DNA of 64,000 nucleotides from the NCBI GenBank assembly GCA_016765295.1, contig JAESQF010000134.1:41320-105319 (forward strand), given 5' to 3'. Under the pieces are notes generated by a model. The model saw nothing but the letters and a program-made list of their open reading frames with translations. It did not search any database and was not told where the DNA came from. Each line of letters starts with the position of its first letter. The first letter of the stretch is position 1. The stretch comes from Oleispira sp. (lineage in GTDB: Bacteria; Pseudomonadota; Gammaproteobacteria; Pseudomonadales; Oceanobacteraceae). Of the stretch, positions 20,203-29,722 are shown piece by piece. A program made the position numbers and the translations under genes.

Positions 20203-21702
20203 ATGTTTGATCTTTTCGCCACACTCCCAGATACCGCCATGCTTTCGCGCATGCAATTTGCGTTTACTATCAGCTATCACATTATGTTTCCCACCATCAC
20301 CATTGGCTTATCGCTCTATTTGGCTTTTATGGAAGGCATGTGGCTGAAGACACAGAACCTAGCCTACTTGCAGCAAGTAAAATTCTGGATGAAACCGTTT
20401 GCCATCACCTTTGGTATGGGAGTGGTCTCTGGGGTGGTGCTGTCGTATGAGTTTGGTACCAACTTTAGTAAATTTTCGGAAATCGTCGGGCCGGTGCTTG
20501 CGCCCTTATTAGCCTACGAAGTATTAACCGCCTTTTTCTTGGAGGCGGGTTTCCTCGGTATCATGCTATTTGGCTGGCATCGAGTAAGCCCTAAGGTGCA
20601 CTTTGTGGCCACCTGCACCGTAGCATTGGGTACTGTGTGTTCATCATTCTGGATTTTGGCGGCGAATTCGTGGATGCATACCCCCGCCGGTTATGAAATT
20701 ATCAACGGACAATTTCAGGTCACCAGTTGGATGGAAGTTATTTTTAACCCGTCTTTCCCTTATCGTTTAGCACACATGCTATTAGCGACTTTTTTATCGG
20801 CGTCATTACTCTTTGCCGGAGTGAACGCCTACTACTTATTGAAGAAGCGCCATACTGAGTTTGCAAAAATCGGTTTCTCGACGGCGATGCTAGCAGTATT
20901 AATCTTGGCGCCGATACAGGTAATGGTAGGGGATTTTCATGGTCTTAATGTTGCTCAATATCAGCCGGTTAAGCTTGCCGCGATGGAAGGTATTTGGAAA
21001 ACTGAAAAAGGTGCTGCATTGCGTTTATTCGCCATTCCAGATCAAGAAAATGAAACCAATCATTTTGAATTGTCGATTCCTAAAGTGGCTAGTTTATTAA
21101 TCACCCATGAAATGGACGGAGAAATTGCAGGCTTAGATCAAGTAGAAGAAAAAGATCGCCCGCAGGTCGCGGTGGTATTTTTCGCCTTCCGTATTATGTT
21201 AGGTCTAGGCGGCTTAATGTTATTGCTTGGACTTACCGGTGCGGTTGCTCGTTATAAAAAACGTCTGTTTGATTTTAAGCCATTACTCTATCTATCGGTC
21301 ACTATGATTCCTGCCGGCGTGATTGCGACACTGGCAGGCTGGTATGTTGTGGAAGTCGGACGTCAACCATGGCTGGTGCAAGGCTTAGTGCGTACGGCGG
21401 ATGTGATATCACCTTTGCCAGCAGAAACCGTGGCGTTCACCTTAGGCTTGTTTGTTATTGTTTATAGCAGCTTGTTTTTCACCTATCTCTATTTTATGCG
21501 CAAGCTCATTTTGAAGGGGCCGCCGAGTTTGGATGTAGTTCAAGCATCGCTGATTAATCCACACCTAGTTGATGATGATTTACCGGCTACCTTAAACCCT
21601 GCTCAAGTGGACGTGGGTTATAGCCAAGAGTTATCCGAGTACTTAAAGTCTCAAAAACATGAGTCTCAAGACAGCCAGAATCAAGAAAAGGGAGAAAAAT
21701 AA
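20203..21702 (+). CDS. cioA: Cytochrome bd-type quinol oxidase subunit I, short-Q-loop (CIO-like)
   Basis: LSRMQFAFTISYHIMFPTITIGLSLYLAFMEG, WILAANSWMHTPAGYEI; short Q-loop; start moved from 20143 to MFDLFATLPDTAMLSR with an upstream purine-rich SD. Confidence 0.92.
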   Translation: MFDLFATLPDTAMLSRMQFAFTISYHIMFPTITIGLSLYLAFMEGMWLKTQNLAYLQQVKFWMKPFAITFGMGVVSGVVLSYEFGTNFSKFSEIVGPVLAPLLAYEVLTAFFLEAGFLGIMLFGWHRVSPKVHFVATCTVALGTVCSSFWILAANSWMHTPAGYEIINGQFQVTSWMEVIFNPSFPYRLAHMLLATFLSASLLFAGVNAYYLLKKRHTEFAKIGFSTAMLAVLILAPIQVMVGDFHGLNVAQYQPVKLAAMEGIWKTEKGAALRLFAIPDQENETNHFELSIPKVASLLITHEMDGEIAGLDQVEEKDRPQVAVVFFAFRIMLGLGGLMLLLGLTGAVARYKKRLFDFKPLLYLSVTMIPAGVIATLAGWYVVEVGRQPWLVQGLVRTADVISPLPAETVAFTLGLFVIVYSSLFFTYLYFMRKLILKGPPSLDVVQASLINPHLVDDDLPATLNPAQVDVGYSQELSEYLKSQKHESQDSQNQEKGEK

Positions 21703-22697
21703 TGGATATTGCATTGGTCTATTTATTGTTAATTGGCTTTGGTATTTTGGTTTATGTGCTATTAGATGGTTTTTCTTTAGGGGTAGGCATTCTATCTCCG
21801 CTATTAAAAAATAGTGATAATAAAGCGATTGCGATGAAAAGCTTATCGCATATCTGGGACAGTAATCAGACTTGGCTGGTATTTGGTGGAGTGGTGCTGT
21901 TTGTTGCTTTTCCTGCGGCGTACGCTTTTGTTCTATCGAATTTATACTTGCCGATTATTTTAATGCTGGTGGCTTTAATATTTCGCGGCGTTGCTTTTGA
22001 ATTCCGTTTTAAATCGGATCGTAGTCAGCCTTGGTGGGATTTTAGTTTTTCTTTTGGCTCGATTCTAGCGACGTTTTGCCAAGGAATAGTTCTGGGTGCG
22101 TTAGTCGGTGAGATGTCGAGTGGTAAAACCATGGCAGACCCTGTTGAATGGTTAACACCGTTTTCGATTACTACAGGGTTTGCTCTGATTAGTGGTTATG
22201 GGTTATTAGGGGCTTGTTGGTTAGTGCGTAAAACTGAAGCTAGCTTGCAAGAAGTTGCGAAGAAACTGGCGCAGAAGTTTTTGTTCTTAATGCTGACCTT
22301 TTTTGCCGTCGTCAGTATTTGGATGTTGGTAGACCAGCCCGAGATTGCGCAGCGCTGGTTAGTATTGCCAGATAGCCTTATATTAGTGCCGTTACCGTTG
22401 TTGAGCCTCTTTTTCTCTTATAAGTTATGGGCGGCATTACGTGCAGAACAAGAGCCGGGTCTTAAACCTTTAGGATATGCAATGGGATTATTTATGACCG
22501 CATTTGGTGGTTTAGTCGCCGGAGTATTTCCTTATATTATTCCCGGTCGGTTAACTATATGGCAGGCAATTGCCCCGGATAAATCGGTGTACTTTACACT
22601 GGTAGGTATTGTTATCTTTGTCCCGGTTATCCTTGCTTACAATATTTATGCTTATCGTACTTTTAGCGGTAAAACTTCGATGAAGGATGGTTATTAA
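21702..22697 (+). CDS. cioB: Cytochrome bd-type quinol oxidase subunit II
   Basis: VLLDGFSLGVGILSPLL...HIWDSNQTWLVFGGVVLFVAFPAAYA; follows cioA with a TAATG overlap. Confidence 0.92.
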   Translation: MDIALVYLLLIGFGILVYVLLDGFSLGVGILSPLLKNSDNKAIAMKSLSHIWDSNQTWLVFGGVVLFVAFPAAYAFVLSNLYLPIILMLVALIFRGVAFEFRFKSDRSQPWWDFSFSFGSILATFCQGIVLGALVGEMSSGKTMADPVEWLTPFSITTGFALISGYGLLGACWLVRKTEASLQEVAKKLAQKFLFLMLTFFAVVSIWMLVDQPEIAQRWLVLPDSLILVPLPLLSLFFSYKLWAALRAEQEPGLKPLGYAMGLFMTAFGGLVAGVFPYIIPGRLTIWQAIAPDKSVYFTLVGIVIFVPVILAYNIYAYRTFSGKTSMKDGY

Positions 22698-22813
22698 TGA
22701 AGGATTTTAGTTTCAAAAACCAATGGCTAAATGCAGTGGCATTATATTTAGGCGGTGTGATCAGCCTTGCTGTACTAGCTTACGGCTGTAAAGCGCTACT
22801 AAACTTGCTGTAA
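22697..22813 (+). CDS. Small single-TM protein after cioB (CydX/DUF2474-like position), 38 aa
   Basis: Not in the ORF track; MKDFSFKNQWLNAVALYLGGVISLAVLAYGCKALLNLL; ATG overlaps the cioB TAA. Confidence 0.65.
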   Translation: MKDFSFKNQWLNAVALYLGGVISLAVLAYGCKALLNLL

Positions 22814-22822
22814 GTTTAGTAG
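22796..22822. repeat. Perfect hairpin overlapping the small-ORF stop codon
   Basis: CTACTAAACTT-GCTGT-AAGTTTAGTAG. Confidence 0.6.
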
Positions 22823-22861
22823 TGACAGCATTGCTTCAGTTGCTATTGGAGAGGGGGAAGA

Positions 22862-23515
22862 GTGAATCTAGATCTATTCTCAACGACAACTGATGACGGT
22901 GTAATTAAAACACAAATTGCCGAACAGGCTTGGCACCTTGCTGATTTAGTTCATGCTCAGGATGAGCAGATTAAGGTTTTGCTTAGGGAAATTATTCAGC
23001 AGGCTCCTTTGCGTCAAATGGTAACACCTGGAGGGCAGCTCATGTCTGTGAGCATGACCAGCTGTGGCGACTTTGGCTGGGTAAGTGACCAAGCTGGCTA
23101 TCGTTATCAGTCTTTAGATCCTAGGTCTAATTTACCATGGCCTAATATGCCTGCATTGTTTAAAACCTTGGCAAAAGAAGCGGCAGAGAAGGTGGGGTTT
23201 GAAAACTTTGAACCGGATTCCTGTTTAATTAATTGTTATGCAATAGGTACTCGTCTGTCTTTGCATCAAGATAAAAATGAAGTTGATTTTTCTCACCCCA
23301 TCGTTTCTGTATCACTCGGTTTGCCAGCTACTTTTTTATTTGGCGGATTACAAAGAAACGCTCCTCAAACACGTTTAGCATTACAGCATGGAGATATTGT
23401 TGTTTGGGGTGGCTTATCTCGTTTGGCCTATCATGGAGTCCTACCCTTAGCAGCAGGAGAGCATGGGTTGTTTGGCCAGCAACGTATCAATCTTACTTTT
23501 AGAAAATCTCACTAA
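22862..23515 (+). CDS. alkB: DNA oxidative demethylase AlkB
   Basis: CLINCYAIGTRLSLHQDKNE, VSVSLGLPATFLFGG, GDIVVWGGLSRLAYHGVLPL, QQRINLTFRK; GTG start. Confidence 0.93.
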   Translation: MNLDLFSTTTDDGVIKTQIAEQAWHLADLVHAQDEQIKVLLREIIQQAPLRQMVTPGGQLMSVSMTSCGDFGWVSDQAGYRYQSLDPRSNLPWPNMPALFKTLAKEAAEKVGFENFEPDSCLINCYAIGTRLSLHQDKNEVDFSHPIVSVSLGLPATFLFGGLQRNAPQTRLALQHGDIVVWGGLSRLAYHGVLPLAAGEHGLFGQQRINLTFRKSH

Positions 23516-23630
23516 TTACTGATCGGGTTACTCCTTTATTTAGCCCATATCTCATTATTTTATTATATTAACAGCGTTCAAAAGAACAGCTTCGTCTTAA
23601 TATATCGTTAACTCTGGTCGATACAGAGTT

Positions 23631-24806
23631 ATGGCTATTCAAAACAATGTCACTTCCTTATTAAGTCAGCTAGCGAAGCAGCCCATGACGGATACTGCTC
23701 GACAGCCCTCTTTATCGCAAGTCAGCGATGATGAACCCGTGCGCTCTACCGTGAGTCAAAAATCTTTTTCTGGCAGTGGTCTTGATTTAGAGCTCACTCT
23801 TGCTTCTGGACAAGAGATAAAGCTGAGTATTCGTATTAATCAAGCGGGTGGTTTGAGTCAGCTAGAGCTGGCAAGTGATAGTGAGCTAAGCATTGCAGAC
23901 CAAGAGAAACTCAGTGAATTTTTAAAACAGTTAAGTAGCAGCGTCGCAGATTTATTTAAAGGTAAATCTAATGGCTCTGATACTTTTAAGTTTGCTAATT
24001 TAAAAGGTATCGAAGATATCGAGCTGAATGTTTATCAAGATAACGGTAATGAAAAGCAAAGCCTTACCTTTGATAAAGAAGGGCGGGGTAGTGGTCGTAA
24101 AATTGAAGCCTTATGGACCGAGTATGATCGGGCGAATGGCGTAGAAGAAACTCATGACTTTAGCTTAACTAAGCAAGCTAAGCGTGACGATCAAACCGCG
24201 ATATATGGGCAGATGAATTATCAGTGGTTATTGGATCAAGTTGATAGCGCCATGGGGGTGATGGATGATAAGCAGCAAGGAAAGCAGCTTGCAGGTTTTT
24301 TTAAATCGGGGATTCAAGCATTATTTTCAACGGCTAGCTCGGGCAGCCAGTTATTACAACAGCTTGGTGCTTCTGCTCAGCAGGCAAAAGAGGTCATCGG
24401 CCGCAGCATTCAGATATTAGCCAGCGAGCATAAGCAAATGAATGCTCTGCCTGATTTTAATATGAGTTTTTCTTCTCAGCGTCAAACTCAGGGTTCTAGT
24501 CTTAATGAATATCAGCTAGGTATGACTATTTCACAAAATAGTGATCAAGGGAAGAATGATCAAACAGATGAAAGTTATCAAACTCAAAATCGGCGTTTAC
24601 GCATGGATTATCAATCTGCCCGCCAGCAAGCTATTTATGAATATACCTGGACGCGTGATGAAAGTATTCGCAACGTATTTGAGGGCGGTAATCTAGCCTC
24701 GACTCACTATCGCATTGAAGAACGAATCCAATCTCAGTTATTAGGTGAAATTGGCAGTGAAAACCAACTCGAATATAAAGATCGTGATGATCAGTATTTT
24801 AAATAG
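23631..24806 (+). CDS. Hypothetical protein, Gln/Ser-rich, no recognised domain
   Basis: Long ORF with coding-like composition; no recognised motif. Confidence 0.6.
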   Translation: MAIQNNVTSLLSQLAKQPMTDTARQPSLSQVSDDEPVRSTVSQKSFSGSGLDLELTLASGQEIKLSIRINQAGGLSQLELASDSELSIADQEKLSEFLKQLSSSVADLFKGKSNGSDTFKFANLKGIEDIELNVYQDNGNEKQSLTFDKEGRGSGRKIEALWTEYDRANGVEETHDFSLTKQAKRDDQTAIYGQMNYQWLLDQVDSAMGVMDDKQQGKQLAGFFKSGIQALFSTASSGSQLLQQLGASAQQAKEVIGRSIQILASEHKQMNALPDFNMSFSSQRQTQGSSLNEYQLGMTISQNSDQGKNDQTDESYQTQNRRLRMDYQSARQQAIYEYTWTRDESIRNVFEGGNLASTHYRIEERIQSQLLGEIGSENQLEYKDRDDQYFK

Positions 24807-24818
24807 TACTTTCAATAG

Positions 24819-26036
24819 TTAAATAGTTTTGTTAATTAAACGCGGCATTAGCGGCGCCTGTACAAATAAAGTGAATAGTACCATTCCATAAATAATAGCC
24901 TGCACGGTATACCAACCAGGTACTGTGGTCGGTATCGATAATGCTAATGCTATGCCGACCCCTCCGCGTAAACCGCCCCACATCATGACGTTTTGATAGC
25001 TAAAAGGAATCTTTTCTTGTTTCGGAAGGATATTCACCATGGGCGTAAAACCATAAATGACGATTGCTCGGCTGATAGTTGCGGCGGCGATACCTATTAA
25101 CATCGCAAACCACTGATCTCTGAACATCTCTAGGGTGATGGTAACGCCCATTAACACAAAGACAATAATATTCGCTATGTAGCCATTGAGTTCCCATAGG
25201 TGAGAGCTAAAACTTTCCGCATTCTGAGAAACTACAATGCGCTGTCTGCGAACCTCACCTAGCCATAAACCACTGATGAGCACCGCAATAATGCCAGAGA
25301 CATGGAAGCTATGTTCTGCGATATAAAAGGGCAACGCCATCGCAAGTAAGCTAATAACCGCGCGGCCATTATTGCTGGTTATCAAGCAATAAAGAAATGA
25401 AAAAATATAGCCTGAAATAAGCCCGACCAATAAACCACCACCGACGGTGATAATGAATTCTAGGCTGGCTCCTTGCCAGCTTAGCATCGCATCACTATTG
25501 CCTAGGGCCACTATTATTAAGCTAAAACAGACGACGGCGGTGGCGTCGTTAAATAAACTCTCACCTTCAACCAGTGCGGTTAACCTAGGTGACGCACCAA
25601 TGGCCTTAAACATGGATACGACAGCAACAGGATCGGTAGCGGCTAATATCACTCCTGCTAATATGGCGGTGAGCAGTGGGAAAGCCTGTGGGTAACCAAT
25701 GCCGAGAAATATTAAATAGCCGCTAATGAATGCAGAAATTAACAGGGCGGGCACGGCTAAAGTTAATACTGGCAAGCTGTTCTTGAATAGCAGTCTGACT
25801 GGCATGTGATAAGCAGATTCAAAGACCAAGATAGGCACGAGTATGTGCAAAGTAATGTCGCGGAAGCTATGCCAGCGTAAACCGGTATCAAAGCCTAACC
25901 CTGTCCAAATTTCTGAGCCAATAAAGCCAAGGATAACGAGCACTGCCGTAAAGGGAATGCGCGTCTGTTTCAGCCAAGGCTCTAAGAGGGCAGCGAATAA
26001 TACAATGCATAACAGTATCACCAGAGAGGTAGGCAT
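24819..26036 (-). CDS. CPA1-type Na+/H+ antiporter
   Basis: ILAATDPVAVVSMFKAIGASPRLTALVEGESLFNDATAVV and MMWGGLRGGVGIALAL. Confidence 0.93.
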   Translation of the reverse strand: MPTSLVILLCIVLFAALLEPWLKQTRIPFTAVLVILGFIGSEIWTGLGFDTGLRWHSFRDITLHILVPILVFESAYHMPVRLLFKNSLPVLTLAVPALLISAFISGYLIFLGIGYPQAFPLLTAILAGVILAATDPVAVVSMFKAIGASPRLTALVEGESLFNDATAVVCFSLIIVALGNSDAMLSWQGASLEFIITVGGGLLVGLISGYIFSFLYCLITSNNGRAVISLLAMALPFYIAEHSFHVSGIIAVLISGLWLGEVRRQRIVVSQNAESFSSHLWELNGYIANIIVFVLMGVTITLEMFRDQWFAMLIGIAAATISRAIVIYGFTPMVNILPKQEKIPFSYQNVMMWGGLRGGVGIALALSIPTTVPGWYTVQAIIYGMVLFTLFVQAPLMPRLINKTI

Positions 26037-26130
26037 ACATGTTTTCTCTTATTGATAAACATCTAGGTATGAGGATGAATTAATTATAGTTGCTTTAGGG
26101 CTTTACAATGATGCCGCTTTCAAATATAAA

Positions 26131-26160
26131 TAGTAATCAATATCATTCGCATTGGTGATT
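26131..26160. promoter_or_regulatory. Possible Fur-like AT-rich site upstream of the sodN locus
   Basis: TAGTAATCAATATCATTCGCATTGGTGATT; TAATCAATATC matches TAATCATTATC at 10/11. Confidence 0.3.
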
Positions 26161-26592
26161 ATCGTGCAATCATGGAAAGAAATCGTACGCAATGGCAATA
26201 TTTGTTTTGATCAGTGTCGCTGGTATGACGCTGAAGCTTTATATAATTTAGCGATCGAGCAATTAGAAGTATTGTGGAGTGCCGATAAAGAAAATATTCA
26301 ACTTATGATGGGTTGGATCGCCGCGATGCATAATCTAGCTAGCTTACATGAAGAGCAAGGGAATGCGGAAAGCGCCATAAGGCCTTTGATGGCTTGTTAT
26401 AAAATGGTCATGACGTTAAAGGAAGATACTTCTTTAGCTGACGAATTTCGTTATTACCTGATCAAAGCTATCCGTATAACCCTGATGCCATTAATGGAAT
26501 TCACTAAAAAATATCCCATTTGCGATTGTTGTAAAACTTCTTTAGAAGACTCGTGGCACAAGCTGCAGTCAGCACAATATGTGTTGCATTAA
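26152..26592 (+). CDS. Small helical repeat (TPR-like) protein with C-terminal CxCC motif, upstream of sodN
   Basis: DAEALYNLAIEQLEVLW...AAMHNLASLHEEQGNAESAIRPLMACYKMV TPR-like; YPICDCCKTS; exact non-ATG start uncertain (TTG/GTG). Confidence 0.6.
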   Translation: MVIIVQSWKEIVRNGNICFDQCRWYDAEALYNLAIEQLEVLWSADKENIQLMMGWIAAMHNLASLHEEQGNAESAIRPLMACYKMVMTLKEDTSLADEFRYYLIKAIRITLMPLMEFTKKYPICDCCKTSLEDSWHKLQSAQYVLH

Positions 26593-26634
26593 TTCACGTT
26601 CAAATTATCAACCAGCCATTATTTAGGATGCCCT

Positions 26635-27135
26635 ATGTTATACCGTTTACTTTCTGCTTTAGATAATAATAAAAAGTTTTCCCGGGTTTCAGCCCATTGT
26701 GATATTCCTTGTAAAATCTATGACCCGATAACTGCTCAAATAGCCGTGCTAACGATGATTCGTATGGTTGATCTGTTAGAAGAGCTCAATTCAAAAGATA
26801 AGTTAAGTGCAAACGATCACGCGCAATTCTCGCGTTTAGTTGCGCAAAAAGAAGAGCATGGCTTTAAAGTCAAAGAAGAAGTTCGTGTAATTTGGGGGGA
26901 CTATATTAAACAGCCTCAGTTAGATAAGTTTCCTGAATTGCATGAACTGGTTCATAGCATCATGCTTGCCTCATCCAAGGCAAAGCAGCATATTGATAAA
27001 GACGCAGCTTTAGATTTACTGACTAAGGTCAATCGTTTTGCGGAGATTTTCTGGGCAACAAAAGGTATTGATACTTTTACCGCTACTTGCCCTTATCCCC
27101 CAGCACAAACTCTTGTTTATCCAAAGCTTGGGTAG
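26635..27135 (+). CDS. sodN: Nickel superoxide dismutase
   Basis: Ni-hook motif HCDIPCKIYDP after a short propeptide; helical NiSOD core. Confidence 0.92.
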   Translation: MLYRLLSALDNNKKFSRVSAHCDIPCKIYDPITAQIAVLTMIRMVDLLEELNSKDKLSANDHAQFSRLVAQKEEHGFKVKEEVRVIWGDYIKQPQLDKFPELHELVHSIMLASSKAKQHIDKDAALDLLTKVNRFAEIFWATKGIDTFTATCPYPPAQTLVYPKLG

Positions 27136-27137
27136 GC

Positions 27138-27455
27138 ATGCTAGGTTTTAGTCTCAATCGAGTGACGGGGATGAGTATGCATCCTCGTTTACCACACAAT
27201 AGTTTTATCTTATTGTATTCATTGCCCTCGCGCGGAAGTACTAAGTTCAGAAGCACTAAGCTCAAAGTAGGAGATATGGTGAAGTGTTATCACCGTGACT
27301 TTGGTTCTATTATCAAGACCATTGCCGCCATTGATGATCAAGGTCTTTTTTGGCTAAAAGGAGAGCATGAATCCAGTGTATCCACCCAGGAAATAGGTCC
27401 CGTACATATTGATCTGATTTCAGATAAGGTTATTTTCACATGGTCTCCAGGGTGA
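27138..27455 (+). CDS. sodX: SodX-like S26-type maturation peptidase for NiSOD
   Basis: RVTGMSMHPRLPHNSF catalytic Ser motif; begins 2 nt after the sodN stop; start moved from 27087 to MLGFSLNR. Confidence 0.85.
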   Translation: MLGFSLNRVTGMSMHPRLPHNSFILLYSLPSRGSTKFRSTKLKVGDMVKCYHRDFGSIIKTIAAIDDQGLFWLKGEHESSVSTQEIGPVHIDLISDKVIFTWSPG

Positions 27456-27566
27456 ACTATAGCACGGGAAATTAGTATGATTTCTGAGAAAACGAGCAGC
27501 GACAGCTGAAGTTATTCGATGAATGGGGTAGAGTTTATTCATCTTAGTGAAGATGAGTTGGTAAAC

Positions 27567-28694
27567 ATGTCTCAATCAGTCATTGTATTAGGTGGTTATG
27601 GCAACTTTGGAAAAAGAATCGTTGAAAATTTATCCTCCATTTCAGGGCTTACGATTTATATTGCGGGTAGAAGTGCGTTAAAAGCTCAGGCATGTATTGA
27701 TGAGCTATCGAGTGAAGCTAAAGCGCAGCTCAGTAGTTTCATTATTGATATTTATGCTGATGATTTCGAAGAAAAACTAATACAGCTTTCCCCAGGTATT
27801 GTGATTCATACCAGTGGCCCGTTTCAAGGGCAAGATTACCACGTACCGAGAGCCTGCATTCAAGCGGGAGCTCACTATATAGATCTAGCGGATGATCGTC
27901 GTTTTGTTTGCGATATTACTGAATTAGATGCACTCGCAAAACAGCAAGGGATACTCGTCGTTAGTGGAGCCAGTTCAGTCCCCGGATTATCATCTGCGGT
28001 CGTTTCACATTATAAAAAGGCATACTCGCAGTTAGAATGTATTGATATAGCCATTGCTCCTGGGAATAAAGCTGAACGAGGGGAGGCGACCCTTCGGGGA
28101 ATTCTTTCTTATACTGGGCATCCGCTTAAAGTCTATCGAAATGGCAGCTGGAATAAAGTTTATGGCTGGATGTCACCGAGAGTAATGGACTTTGGTGATA
28201 AGGTTGGCAAGCGCTGTTTAGCAAACGTTGACGTACCTGATTTAGAATTATTCCCGTCAGATTTTTCAGTAAAAAATAGGGTTTCATTTCAAGCGGGTTT
28301 AGAGCTATCTTGGCTACATTATTTAATGGTGATGATGGCATTTATGTCAAAAATTAAAATTGTTAAAGATTGGTCTATATTTACCAAGTTGATTTTTCGA
28401 GTGAGTGAAAAGCTAAAGGTATTTGGCAGTGATAGTGGTGCCATGCGTGTAATATTAACCGGCAACGATCATGAATCGAAATCACGCATTACTACTTGGT
28501 CGTTATACGCTCATGAGGGCATTGGTCCTTATATTCCAACATTATCCAGTATTATATTAGCCCGAAAGCTATTGAATAATAATGAAGATAAGCGTGGTGC
28601 TATGCCGTGTTCTGAGTTATTTACCTTAGACGAATTTATGGCGCAGGCAGCTGAGTTGGGTATTTATGCTGATGAAGGTATTGTTTGTGGATAA
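27567..28694 (+). CDS. Saccharopine dehydrogenase-like NAD(P)-binding protein
   Basis: SVIVLGGYGNFGKRIVENLS Rossmann motif; VIHTSGPFQGQDYHVPRACIQAGAHYIDLADDR; alternative start at 27519. Confidence 0.85.
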   Translation: MSQSVIVLGGYGNFGKRIVENLSSISGLTIYIAGRSALKAQACIDELSSEAKAQLSSFIIDIYADDFEEKLIQLSPGIVIHTSGPFQGQDYHVPRACIQAGAHYIDLADDRRFVCDITELDALAKQQGILVVSGASSVPGLSSAVVSHYKKAYSQLECIDIAIAPGNKAERGEATLRGILSYTGHPLKVYRNGSWNKVYGWMSPRVMDFGDKVGKRCLANVDVPDLELFPSDFSVKNRVSFQAGLELSWLHYLMVMMAFMSKIKIVKDWSIFTKLIFRVSEKLKVFGSDSGAMRVILTGNDHESKSRITTWSLYAHEGIGPYIPTLSSIILARKLLNNNEDKRGAMPCSELFTLDEFMAQAAELGIYADEGIVCG

Positions 28695-29175
28695 TTATTT
28701 AGTTTTAAAAATGATTCATGTTTTATCTTCAATGGTATTAATAGGCACAGGTGCTGGCATCGCATTTTTTATGCTAATGGCAAGTCGTAGTGGCAATTCT
28801 CAAGGTATTTTAATGACCGCCAATAATGTCGTTATGGCTGACTGGATATTCACGGCACCGGCAGTCATTGTTCAACTTATCAGTGGACTGTTATTAATGC
28901 AGCTGCTGGGTTATAGCTACACTTCACCTTGGTTTGTTAGTGTTATTAGCTTATTTGTATTGATCGGCTGTTGCTGGATGCCTGTCGTTTGGATTCAGTA
29001 TAAATTACGCAGCTTAGCAGAAGGCCTTATTGTCGCAGAAGGGAGTCATTATGATCTACTCGTGCAGCAATTCCGAACTTGGATGAGAGTCTGGATGCTA
29101 TTAGGAATTCCAGCATTTATGTCAATTATCATGATTTTATATCTTATGATTTTTAAGCCGATTGCTGTTATCTGA
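28687..29175 (+). CDS. DUF2269-like membrane protein
   Basis: MIHVLSSMVLIGTGAGIAFFMLMA, DWIFTAPAVIVQLISGLLLM; probable GTG start overlapping the upstream stop. Confidence 0.75.
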   Translation: MDNYLVLKMIHVLSSMVLIGTGAGIAFFMLMASRSGNSQGILMTANNVVMADWIFTAPAVIVQLISGLLLMQLLGYSYTSPWFVSVISLFVLIGCCWMPVVWIQYKLRSLAEGLIVAEGSHYDLLVQQFRTWMRVWMLLGIPAFMSIIMILYLMIFKPIAVI

Positions 29176-29226
29176 CCTATCGCTGTGACATAACTAGGTC
29201 TTTCATAAATATTATACGAACACATT

Positions 29227-29607
29227 ATGAATTTATCATTAGAACAAATTTCTAAAATTACTATCGCATTACTGTGGATTGTCGCGGGGTTTACCTCCGT
29301 ATGGGGAGCCCCTGAAATTGGCTATCAAATATTGGCACAAGCCAATATTATTGATCGCTATGCCGATGTTTGTATTTGGCTAGGTAGTGGTGTGGATATA
29401 GTATTAGGCTGCTGGATACTTACGGGGTTTAAATCAAGCTGGTGTGGTTGGATGCAAGTTATAACCATCATCGTTTACTCGATGATATTAACGGTAATTG
29501 CCCCTGAATATTGGTTACATCCTTTTGGACTGTTAACTAAAAATTTACCGATACTGGTGCTTATTTATATTGTGTTCATTAATAAGCAGCTGGTAGTGAA
29601 AAATTAG
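29227..29607 (+). CDS. DoxX-like small membrane protein
   Basis: Four TM segments, WLGSGVDIVLGCWIL...YWLHPFGLLTKNLPILVL. Confidence 0.75.
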   Translation: MNLSLEQISKITIALLWIVAGFTSVWGAPEIGYQILAQANIIDRYADVCIWLGSGVDIVLGCWILTGFKSSWCGWMQVITIIVYSMILTVIAPEYWLHPFGLLTKNLPILVLIYIVFINKQLVVKN

Positions 29608-29722
29608 AACAAAAGCCTTGATGAAATAATTCTGCCACTCAACTGTCTTTTACTCGTAGCTTTGCTGACATCTTCTTGCCGTTTAATTGCCTATAATTAA
29701 ATACGGTTGATAGGGAGATCTC

